From: an uncultured Opitutia bacterium
Lineage (GTDB): Bacteria; Verrucomicrobiota; Verrucomicrobiia; Opitutales; UBA953
Length of the DNA: 64,000 bases
Direction of reading: 5' to 3'
Assembly: GCA_903919185.1 (NCBI GenBank)
Contig: CAIXHF010000007.1
Location: forward strand, 62,001-126,000
Each line of letters opens with the position of its first letter. The first letter of the stretch is position 1. Positions 9,109-15,817 of this stretch are shown piece by piece. Under the pieces are notes generated by a model that saw only the letters and a program-made list of their open reading frames with translations, was not told the DNA's origin and searched no databases. A program made the position numbers and the translations under genes.

Positions 9109-10224
9109 ATGCGTCGTTTTCTTGCCGTGCTTTGCCTGGCGCCGGCCCTGCTGCTGGCCGCCGTTTCCTTCCAGGTTGACGGTAGGGATATTAACCGGGC
9201 GCAACCGGGCGCTGGCACCGCTGACATGTTGGCCCGGGTGATGCCCGCCGTCGTCAGCATCCGGACCGCCGCCACCATCCCGCCGGATTACTTACGTCGC
9301 CTCAAGACCCGCGTCACCCCGGATGATTTGAAGTCGAACACCAAGACCGACCCTAAGACGGGCGAAGTCCAGATGTTCGTCGGCCTTGGTTCGGGCACGA
9401 TTATCAATTCCGACGGCTACATCATCTCCAATCGCCACGTGGTCATGATGCCCGACAACACGATTGCGAAGTTGGCCTACGTGACCCTTTCGGATCGCCG
9501 CGAATTCAAGGCCCGCGTCCTTGCGGTGGACGACAAGACGGATATCGCCATCCTCAAGGTCGAGGAGCGCAACCTCCCCTTTGCTCGTTTCGCCGATAGC
9601 GATAAGGCTCGCGTGGGTGACCCGGTGTACGCCATCGGCAATCCGTTGGGGGTCGGCATGTCCGTCTCCTCTGGAATCGTTTCGGCCTTGGGACGCTCCG
9701 GTTTAGGCCTGAACTATGAGGATTTCATCCAGACCGACGCCGCCATCAACCACGGTAACTCCGGCGGCCCGTTGGTGGACTTTGAAGGCCGTATCCTCGG
9801 CATGAACACCATGATTCGCACCGATGGGCGCAGTGAAGGCAACATTGGCATCGGCTTCTCCATCCCTTCTAATCTTATGTTGAGCATCGCCTCGGACCTG
9901 GCGAACTCGGGTAAAGTTGTCCGCGGCTACGTCGGCCTCTTCGGCGAAGACCTCCCCGTGGAAGAATCGGCGAAGCTCACGCAGTCTCGCAATGGTGCCG
10001 TGCGGATCACGGATGTGACTGCAGATTCCCCAGCGGCCCGCGGCGGGTTGCGCAAGGATGACGTCATCGTGGCGGTTAATAATAAGGCTTTCGAAAACTG
10101 GAACGAACTTCGCCTCACCATCGCCAAGCGACGGCCGGGCGACGTCATCTTGATGTCGATTATCCGGAAAGGGCAGGGTTCGCTGGTGCGTATCTCCGTC
10201 GCTGAGCGACCCGCTGGAAGCTAA
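9109..10224 (+). CDS. HtrA/DegP-like periplasmic serine protease
   Basis: A 371-residue trypsin-like protease with one PDZ domain, resembling DegS/HtrA in layout. A signal peptide or anchor (MRRFLAVLCLAPALLLAAVSF) precedes the protease domain. The catalytic triad is visible as His in SNRHVV (about 109), Asp in KTDIAIL (about 146) and Ser in GNSGGP (about 217). The PDZ domain occupies about residues 280-365 (VRITDVTADSPAARGG, DDVIVAVNNKAF). It likely degrades or senses misfolded envelope proteins. The Shine-Dalgarno-like GGAGG ends only one base before this ATG, which is closer than usual; no better in-frame start gives a signal peptide. It is followed after three bases by the next gene. Confidence 0.88.
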   Translation: MRRFLAVLCLAPALLLAAVSFQVDGRDINRAQPGAGTADMLARVMPAVVSIRTAATIPPDYLRRLKTRVTPDDLKSNTKTDPKTGEVQMFVGLGSGTIINSDGYIISNRHVVMMPDNTIAKLAYVTLSDRREFKARVLAVDDKTDIAILKVEERNLPFARFADSDKARVGDPVYAIGNPLGVGMSVSSGIVSALGRSGLGLNYEDFIQTDAAINHGNSGGPLVDFEGRILGMNTMIRTDGRSEGNIGIGFSIPSNLMLSIASDLANSGKVVRGYVGLFGEDLPVEESAKLTQSRNGAVRITDVTADSPAARGGLRKDDVIVAVNNKAFENWNELRLTIAKRRPGDVILMSIIRKGQGSLVRISVAERPAGS

Positions 10225-10227
10225 ACT

Positions 10228-10995
10228 ATGGGATTACTAAGCACTGTCCGTAATGTCGCGGGTGGCCGACTTCCCCCGGCCACGCGTTTTGCCGTACTTT
10301 GTGGCTTCGGGGTCTTCGTTGTCGGACTTTTGGTCTTTAAGCCGGTCTCCGGTGGTGCGCCGGCCGCCAAGCCCTTGACCTCCGGTACGGTCTTGCTTCC
10401 TCCGGGGAATGCCTTGGCCGAGACCCAGGCCCTGCTGGATCCCTCAGCGGCCTATTTGCCTGCCGGGTCCGCTAAGTCCCCCTTGGCCGTGGTGGACGAC
10501 GTCCAGGTCGAAGATTCACCCTTGCCTGGCTTTGAGCCTATCTTGCGCTTCACTCCTGGTAGGCCGGTCGATTTGACTCTCGAGTCCGAAAAGCCCGTGG
10601 CCGTTGTGCCTTATGCGGCCATTCCCCTGAATCAGTGGGAACCCTTTCGCACCCTGGGTAGTGCCAATTTGACTCAAGGCTCTATCCCTCCCCGCAGCCT
10701 CTACTATAGCGTTTCTGATATCGGTGGAGCAAGAAAGCCTATTTTGAATGGGAAAATAGGAAATATTATCATTAAAACAGATAAGAATGGGGCTAAAAAT
10801 GATAAAGACGCCCCATTATTATCAACTTTAGAGCTTATTATCGGCATTGATTCCATGGGTTTGCAGGCGCCGGCCCAGATTGTACGATCTTCGGGCAATC
10901 CCGGGGTAGATGCGGCCGTGGTATCTTGGTCGACCCAGCTCCCTTGGGCTAAGCGCCTCCCCCCGGGGTCCTATCGGCTAACCGTGGGCCCCTGA
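10228..10995 (+). CDS. membrane-anchored protein with TonB-like C-terminus, unknown function
   Basis: A 255-residue protein. One hydrophobic segment at about residues 20-40 (FAVLCGFGVFVVGLLVF) would anchor it with the bulk in the periplasm, followed by a Pro/Ala-rich stretch. The C-terminal region VRSSGNPGVDAAVVSWSTQL then LPPGSYRLTVGP recalls the C-terminal domain of TonB-like energy transducers, but the similarity is short and uncertain. It starts 3 bases after the HtrA-like gene, so the two are probably one operon. Codons covering about residues 170-215 (10735-10860) are strikingly AT-rich and lysine/isoleucine-rich compared with the rest. No firm function can be given. Confidence 0.65.
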   Translation: MGLLSTVRNVAGGRLPPATRFAVLCGFGVFVVGLLVFKPVSGGAPAAKPLTSGTVLLPPGNALAETQALLDPSAAYLPAGSAKSPLAVVDDVQVEDSPLPGFEPILRFTPGRPVDLTLESEKPVAVVPYAAIPLNQWEPFRTLGSANLTQGSIPPRSLYYSVSDIGGARKPILNGKIGNIIIKTDKNGAKNDKDAPLLSTLELIIGIDSMGLQAPAQIVRSSGNPGVDAAVVSWSTQLPWAKRLPPGSYRLTVGP

Positions 10996-11036
10996 CGGGG
11001 GGGAAACCACCCTGTAAAAGGGTTGCAAAAATCCTC

Positions 11037-11065
11037 TTGACGATGGGATGGGCGGTGGTCATTCA
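11037..11065 (+). promoter_or_regulatory. probable promoter of the tRNA-Thr/tuf transcript
   Basis: TTGACG at 11037-11042 is a good -35 element. At a spacing of 17 the -10 position reads CATTCA, which is poor. An A-rich patch (TTGCAAAAAT) just upstream could act as an UP-type element. The position, about 40 bases before a tRNA gene, is the main support. Confidence 0.4.
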
Positions 11066-11103
11066 AACCCTCCCTTCACGTTCCCAATCAACGTCGACGG
11101 TTC

Positions 11104-11179
<76 letters not shown>

Positions 11180-11230
11180 CCACTTCCACACCAGAACAAT
11201 AGCAAAACAACCTCCTCCCCACACAAAACC

Positions 11231-12418
11231 ATGGCCAAAGAGAAGTTCAATCGTACCAAGCCTCACGTGAATGTCGGCACCATCGGTCACATCGACCATG
11301 GCAAGTCCACCACGACTGCGGCCATCGTTGCCGTTCAGGCCCGCAAGGGTCTGGCTGAAAATAAGTCCTACGCCGAAATCACCAAGGGTGGTACCGTCCG
11401 TGACGCCACCAAGACCGTGACCATCGCTGCCTCGCACGTTGAGTACGAGTCCGCTAACCGTCACTACGCCCACGTTGACTGCCCGGGCCACGCCGACTTC
11501 GTTAAGAACATGATCACGGGTGCTGCCCAGATGGATGGCGCCATCCTCGTCGTCTCCGCTGCCGACGGCGTGATGCCCCAGACCAAGGAACACATCCTCC
11601 TCGCCCGCCAGGTGGGCGTGCCGAAGATCGTTGTCTGGCTCAATAAGGTCGACCTCTCCGAGCCCGACCTCATCGAGCTCGTCGAAATGGAAGTCCGCGA
11701 CCTCCTCAATAAGTACCAGTACGACGGCGACACCGCCAAGATCGTTCGTGGTTCCGCCACCGCCGCTCTCGACGCTACGCCCGAAGGCGAGCAGGCCATC
11801 CAGAACCTCCTAGACGCTCTCGACACCGAAATCGCTGAGCCTAAGCGCGAAACCGATAAGCCCTTCATGATGTCCATCGAAGACGTCTTCTCCATCACCG
11901 GTCGCGGCACCGTCGCTACTGGCCGTATCGAGCGTGGCGTCGTCAAGGTTGGCGAAGAAATTGAAATCGTTGGTGTGCGCGACACCATCAAGACCACCGT
12001 CACCGGTGTCGAAATGTTCCGTAAGGAGCTCGATCAGGGTCAGGCAGGCGACAACGTCGGCCTCCTCCTCCGTGGCGTCGAAAAGAGCCAGGTTGAGCGT
12101 GGCCAAGTGCTCGCCAAGACGGGCAGCATCAAGCCGCACACTCAAGGTAAGGCCCAAATCTACGTTCTCAAGCAGGACGAAGGTGGCCGCCACACCTCCT
12201 TTACGAACAACTATCGCCCGCAGTTCTTCTTCGGAACCTGCGACGTCACCGGCACCGTCATCCTCCCTGAGGGTGTCGAAATGGTGATGCCTGGTGATAA
12301 CGTCACTATCACGGTTGACCTCCAGAAGCCGGTTGCGATGGAAAAGGGCCAGCGCTTCGCCCTCCGCGAAGGTGGTAAGACCATCGGCGCCGGCCAGATT
12401 CTTGAAATCATCAAGTAA
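11231..12418 (+). CDS. tuf: elongation factor Tu with a non-canonical switch I
   Basis: A 395-residue EF-Tu, which carries aminoacyl-tRNA to the ribosome as a GTP complex. The P-loop GHIDHGKS (about 19-26), DCPGHAD (with the catalytic-site His), NKVD and the SATAAL box are present, and domains 2 and 3 look normal to the end QILEIIK. The switch I segment is unusual: where EF-Tu has R-G-I-T-I this protein reads K61-T-V-T-I65, and the loop before it is about five residues shorter than in E. coli. The Mg-coordinating Thr (T64) is kept. The frame opens within the tRNA upstream, but the ATG at MAKEKF is the family start. It lies between tRNA-Thr and tRNA-Trp. Confidence 0.97.
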   Translation: MAKEKFNRTKPHVNVGTIGHIDHGKSTTTAAIVAVQARKGLAENKSYAEITKGGTVRDATKTVTIAASHVEYESANRHYAHVDCPGHADFVKNMITGAAQMDGAILVVSAADGVMPQTKEHILLARQVGVPKIVVWLNKVDLSEPDLIELVEMEVRDLLNKYQYDGDTAKIVRGSATAALDATPEGEQAIQNLLDALDTEIAEPKRETDKPFMMSIEDVFSITGRGTVATGRIERGVVKVGEEIEIVGVRDTIKTTVTGVEMFRKELDQGQAGDNVGLLLRGVEKSQVERGQVLAKTGSIKPHTQGKAQIYVLKQDEGGRHTSFTNNYRPQFFFGTCDVTGTVILPEGVEMVMPGDNVTITVDLQKPVAMEKGQRFALREGGKTIGAGQILEIIK

Positions 12419-12499
12419 TCAACCGCCGGAAGGCCTGACTATGGTGCCGTGGTTCCCTAAAAAGGAGCCCGGCATTTGTCACTTTCTAACAACCAGCAC

Positions 12500-12575
12500 A
12501 GGACGGTAGCTCAATTGGCAGAGTAGCGGTCTCCAAAACCGTTGGTTGGGGGTTCAACTCCCCCCCGTCCTGCCA
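12500..12575 (+). tRNA. tRNA-Trp (anticodon CCA)
   Basis: A 76-base tRNA with encoded CCA. The acceptor arms AGGACGG and CCGTCCT pair fully. The anticodon stem GCGGT/ACCGT encloses loop CTCCAAA, giving anticodon CCA. The T loop is TTCAACT. The tuf-tRNA-Trp-secE-nusG order is a classic bacterial arrangement. Confidence 0.97.
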
Positions 12576-12606
12576 CCTTCCACTTTAAACTCCTTCAACC
12601 ACTACC

Positions 12607-12804
12607 ATGTTCGGCCGCCTCCGTACTTTCTGGAACGAGACTCTCACTGAGGTCTTCGTTAAGGCAACATGGCCGTCGTGGACGGAGCTGGCGGATTCCA
12701 CCCTCATCGTGATCGCGGCGGTCGCCCTTCTGGGTGCCATCGTTTTCCTCTGCGATTTTTCCCTCTCCAACTTAGTGCAGTTCGCGACCAACAAGGTCCG
12801 CTAA
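12607..12804 (+). CDS. secE: preprotein translocase subunit SecE
   Basis: A 65-residue short-form SecE that clamps the SecY channel. An amphipathic N-terminal helix (FWNETLTEVFVKATWPSWTE, with the conserved K-TWP motif) is followed by one transmembrane segment at about residues 32-55 (LIVIAAVALLGAIVFLCDFS). Single-helix SecE of 60-65 residues is normal outside the enteric bacteria. It follows tRNA-Trp by 31 bases and precedes nusG by 6 bases, the canonical position. Confidence 0.95.
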   Translation: MFGRLRTFWNETLTEVFVKATWPSWTELADSTLIVIAAVALLGAIVFLCDFSLSNLVQFATNKVR

Positions 12805-12810
12805 ACCCCC

Positions 12811-13383
12811 ATGTCGAACCCCTCTTCTGATTTCCGCTGGTACACGCTCCAGACTCTCTCGAACAACGAGAGCAAGGTGAAGCGTACCCTCGACCGTACC
12901 ATCAAGGAAGAGGAGATGGGGGACTTCGTTGCCGAGATTTTGATGCCCGTCAAGACGGTCAAAGATTTCCGTAACGGCAAGAAGCGCGAGAGTGAGATGA
13001 AGCTGTACCCATCGTACCTCTTCGTCCGTGCCCGTCTCTTCGATGACGAAGGCAGCCTGCTCGAAGGCCCCTGGAACTTCCTGAAGAAGACCGATGGGGT
13101 CATCGGTCTCATTGGCGGTATGAACCCTGTGCCCCTCCGCCAGGAAGAGATTAATACCATCATCCAGCAGATGGCGGATGCGGCCGACAAGGTCGTCCCG
13201 AAGATCAGTTTCCACGTCGGCGAGCGCGTCAAGATCACCGACGGCCCTTTCGCCAACCTTTCTGGCAACATCGACACCATCGACCCCGACCGCGGCCGGT
13301 TGCAGGTCTCGGTGGACATCTTCGGTCGCTTGGCGCCCGTCGAGCTCGAGTTCTGGCAGGTCGAACGCGATGACCGCGAATAA
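12811..13383 (+). CDS. nusG: transcription termination/antitermination factor NusG
   Basis: A 190-residue NusG. The NGN domain begins FRWYTLQTLSNNESKVKRTL and includes the YPSYLFVRARL strand. The KOW domain (about residues 130-185) contains VGERVKITDGPFANLSGNID and ends in VELEFWQVER. It binds RNA polymerase beta-prime clamp, suppresses pausing and links to Rho or the ribosome. It sits 6 bases after secE and 37 bases before rplK. Confidence 0.96.
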   Translation: MSNPSSDFRWYTLQTLSNNESKVKRTLDRTIKEEEMGDFVAEILMPVKTVKDFRNGKKRESEMKLYPSYLFVRARLFDDEGSLLEGPWNFLKKTDGVIGLIGGMNPVPLRQEEINTIIQQMADAADKVVPKISFHVGERVKITDGPFANLSGNIDTIDPDRGRLQVSVDIFGRLAPVELEFWQVERDDRE

Positions 13384-13420
13384 TTCCTTTTTCAACTAAA
13401 CCCACTCATTCTACACAACC

Positions 13421-13846
13421 ATGGCTAAGAAAGTCGTCGCTGAAATCAGGCTCCAGCTCCCCGCAGGTGCCGCTAACCCTGCTCCTCCTGTCGGCCCCGC
13501 ACTGGGTGCCAAGGGCGTCAATATTATGGCGTTCTGTAAGGAGTTCAACGCGAAGACCAAGGACCAAGCGGGCATGATCCTCCCGGTCATCATTTCCGTC
13601 TATCAGGACAAGTCCTTCACGTTCATCCTCAAGTCCCCGCCCGCATCTATCCTCCTCAAGAAGGCTGCGAAGATTGAGAGCGGCGCCGCTGTGCCGAACC
13701 GCGACAAGGTCGGCAAGGTCACCCAGAAGCAGCTCCTCGAAATCGTCGAGCTGAAGAAGAAGGACCTCAACGCCATCAACCCTGCGAACGCCGCCCGCAT
13801 GATTGCCGGCACCGCGCGCTCGATGGGCATCGAAGTCGTCGGTTAA
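13421..13846 (+). CDS. rplK: 50S ribosomal protein uL11
   Basis: A 141-residue protein with the uL11 hallmarks: the Pro-rich hinge [20 protein letters not shown] (about 22-42) and a C-terminal rRNA-binding domain ending RSMGIEVVG. uL11 forms the GTPase-associated centre with 23S rRNA helices 43/44 and the L7/L12 stalk. It is the first ribosomal gene of the L11-L1-L10-L12 set, 37 bases after nusG and 59 bases before rplA. Confidence 0.97.
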   Translation: MAKKVVAEIRLQLPAGAANPAPPVGPALGAKGVNIMAFCKEFNAKTKDQAGMILPVIISVYQDKSFTFILKSPPASILLKKAAKIESGAAVPNRDKVGKVTQKQLLEIVELKKKDLNAINPANAARMIAGTARSMGIEVVG

Positions 13847-13905
13847 TTTTCACCCAACCCTAAACCCAACTACCCACTGCATCCCGCAGGAGACCAAAAG
13901 TCGCT

Positions 13906-14613
13906 ATGAGCAAAAAACCCAGCAAGCGCTACCGCGCTGCCCAACAGGTCGCCGATCTGAAGGCCAAGTATGACGTCAACCAAGCCGCCGAAATCATCAA
14001 AAAGATGCCCGGCGCCAAGTTCGACGAAACCGTGGAGATCTCCGCCTTCTTGGGCGTTGATCCCAAGCAGTCGGACCAGATGGTCCGTGGTACCGTCTCC
14101 CTCCCGAATGGTTCGGGTAAGAAAATCAAGGTCCTCGCCTTTACCGAAAACGCTGCCGAAGCCCTCGCTGCTGGCGCTGACTACGCTGGCCTCGCTGACC
14201 TGATCGCTAAGGTCAACGGTGGCTTCCTTGACTTCGACGTCGCCATCTCGACCACCTCCGCCATGAAGGACGTCCGCCAGGTCGCCCGCGTCCTCGGTCC
14301 AAAGGGCCTCATGCCTAACCCCAAGTCCGGCACGGTTTCCGACGATATCCCAAAGACCATCAAGGAAGTCAAAGCCGGTCGCGTTGAGTTCAAGATGGAC
14401 AAGACGGCCAACATCGTGGTCGTCGTCGGTAAGAAGTCCTTCACGGTTCAGCAACTCTCCGAGAACGCCGCCGTGGCGCTCGCCGCCCTCGTCAAGGCCC
14501 AGCCTGCTGGCTTCGCCGGCGGCCGTTTCATCAAGTCCCTCACCCTCAGCGCGTCGATGAGCCCCGGCGTGAACATCGACCTCAAGCCTTACACGGCTGC
14601 GGTCGTCGCCTAA
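13906..14613 (+). CDS. rplA: 50S ribosomal protein uL1
   Basis: A 235-residue uL1, start MSKKPSKRYRAAQQVADLKA. Family motifs are KVLAFTENAAEALAAGADY, the FDVAISTTSAMKDVRQVARV helix, LGPKGLMPNPKSGTVSDDI and GRVEFKMDKTANI. uL1 forms the mobile stalk that guides tRNA exit and, in E. coli, represses translation of its own L11-L1 mRNA. A clear copy of the L1 binding site was not recognised upstream of rplK. A Shine-Dalgarno-like GCAGGAGAC lies ahead of the ATG. Confidence 0.97.
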   Translation: MSKKPSKRYRAAQQVADLKAKYDVNQAAEIIKKMPGAKFDETVEISAFLGVDPKQSDQMVRGTVSLPNGSGKKIKVLAFTENAAEALAAGADYAGLADLIAKVNGGFLDFDVAISTTSAMKDVRQVARVLGPKGLMPNPKSGTVSDDIPKTIKEVKAGRVEFKMDKTANIVVVVGKKSFTVQQLSENAAVALAALVKAQPAGFAGGRFIKSLTLSASMSPGVNIDLKPYTAAVVA

Positions 14614-14643
14614 TCACCCCCTCCTCACCGAAAGCACACGAAC

Positions 14644-15132
14644 ATGCGCGCTGAAAAACAATTCCTCGTCGACGAAGTGGCCGCCCAGTTAGCCACCTCG
14701 AACTACCTCCTCATTGCCAACTTCACCGGCGTCACCGTTGAAGACGCGACCAAGGTGCGTACCCAGCTCCGTGAACACGGCGCCGAGTACCACGTCGTTA
14801 AGAACAGCATCCTGAGCATCGCCGCCAAGCAGGCGAATCTCCCTGACTTCTCGCAGCAGCTCGTGGGCCATACGGCCCTCGTGACTGGCGGCAAGAACCC
14901 GACGGGCGTCGCCAAGATCCTCGTCACCTTCTTCAAGGACTTCTCCAAGCTCGAAGTGAAGGCCGGCGTCCTCGACTCCAAGATCCTCACCAAGGCGGAA
15001 GTCGAAATGCTCTCCAAACTGCCTTCCCTCGACGGCATCCGTGCCCAGCTCCTCTCGCTCCTCTCCACCCCGGCTTCCTCGCTTGTCCGCCTCCTGGACG
15101 CGAAGCGCCAGAAGGACGAGACGGCCGCCTAA
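14644..15132 (+). CDS. rplJ: 50S ribosomal protein uL10
   Basis: A 162-residue uL10 starting MRAEKQFLVDEVAAQLATSN, with the family segments NYLLIANFTGVTVEDATKVR and EYHVVKNSILSIAAKQA. The last 25 or so residues (LSTPASSLVRLLDAKRQKDE) are the helical platform that carries L7/L12 dimers. uL10 anchors the stalk to 23S rRNA and in E. coli autoregulates. It follows rplA by 30 bases and is separated from rplL by a structured 157-base gap. Confidence 0.96.
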   Translation: MRAEKQFLVDEVAAQLATSNYLLIANFTGVTVEDATKVRTQLREHGAEYHVVKNSILSIAAKQANLPDFSQQLVGHTALVTGGKNPTGVAKILVTFFKDFSKLEVKAGVLDSKILTKAEVEMLSKLPSLDGIRAQLLSLLSTPASSLVRLLDAKRQKDETAA

Positions 15133-15141
15133 GACCCTTTC

Positions 15142-15271
15142 CCCGCAAACGCTGGTCCATGTGGGTCAGTGCGCGCGGGGGGAAACCCAAAACCAAAAAC
15201 CAACACACATCCAAAGAATACCGGTTAGGGGCCTCGCGCTCTCAATTGTCCTCCTCGCAGGACGCTAACCG
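15142..15271 (+). promoter_or_regulatory. structured rplJ-rplL intergenic RNA (candidate control or processing element)
   Basis: Two stem structures lie between rplJ and rplL. The first pairs CCCCGC near 15142 with GCGGGG near 15176. The second is nested: CGGTTAG (15222-15228) pairs with CTAACCG (15265-15271), enclosing the hairpin GTCCT-CCTCGC-AGGAC (15248-15263). Neither is followed by a T run, so a terminator is unlikely. RNase processing, L10-L12 translational control or a second ribosome entry adjustment are possible; L12 must be made in about four-fold excess. Confidence 0.4.
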
Positions 15272-15289
15272 TTCAAGGAACCCAGTACC

Positions 15290-15667
15290 ATGAGCAACAT
15301 CACCAAAGAACAAGTCATTGATTTTCTGAGCGCCCAGAGCGTCCTCGAAATCGCCGGCCTCGTTAAGGAACTCGAAACCAAGTGGGGCGTTTCCGCCGCC
15401 GCTCCTGTCGCCGTCGCCGTCGCCGGTGCCGCCGCCGCCGCCCCTGCCGAAGAAAAGACCACCTTCGATATCATCCTCAAGGCCAAGGGTGCTACCCCGA
15501 TCAACGTCATTAAGGAAGTCCGCGCCATCACTGGCCTGGGCCTCAAGGAAGCCAAGGACCTCGTCGACAGTGCTCCGAAGCCCGTCAAGGAAGGCGTCTC
15601 CAAGGACGAAGCCAAGGACATCGAGGCCAAGCTCAAGGCCGCCGGTGCCGAAGTCGAAGTCAAGTAA
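15290..15667 (+). CDS. rplL: 50S ribosomal protein bL12 (L7/L12)
   Basis: A 125-residue acidic protein. The N-terminal dimerisation helices ([20 protein letters not shown]) are followed by an Ala/Pro-rich hinge (about 38-58) and a C-terminal factor-binding domain with [39 protein letters not shown] and the ending [10 protein letters not shown]. It recruits EF-Tu, EF-G and IF2 to the ribosome. It is the only multi-copy ribosomal protein, which makes the structured flanking regions on both sides of the gene noteworthy. Confidence 0.98.
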   Translation: MSNITKEQVIDFLSAQSVLEIAGLVKELETKWGVSAAAPVAVAVAGAAAAAPAEEKTTFDIILKAKGATPINVIKEVRAITGLGLKEAKDLVDSAPKPVKEGVSKDEAKDIEAKLKAAGAEVEVK

Positions 15668-15701
15668 CCTTAACTACGTGCGTTAGCGCGTTTTTCCAAG
15701 C

Positions 15702-15747
15702 GGGGAGGGGAGTGACCCTCCAAGGTCACCCCCTCTCCCTCTTGTTT
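15702..15747 (+). terminator. attenuator-like hairpin between rplL and rpoB
   Basis: GGGAGGGG at 15703-15710 and GTGACC at 15712-15717 pair with GGTCAC at 15724-15729 and CCCCTCTCCC at 15730-15739, a long stem with a 6-base loop. It is followed by a T-rich but interrupted stretch (TCTTGTTTT). The form suggests a partial terminator that lowers rpoBC transcription relative to ribosomal genes, as known at the same place in E. coli. Confidence 0.6.
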
Positions 15748-15817
15748 TCCCCCGGCCGCCTGAACCGTCCCCTTCAGGCAAACACTACACCAGCCACTCT
15801 CGAGAATCCTCCACGTC

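Noticed and set aside
9102-9111. Overly close Shine-Dalgarno GGAGG one base from the HtrA-like ATG as evidence for another start
   Set aside because: No alternative in-frame start downstream keeps the signal peptide, and upstream ones overlap the end of smc without family support. Kept as an oddity only.
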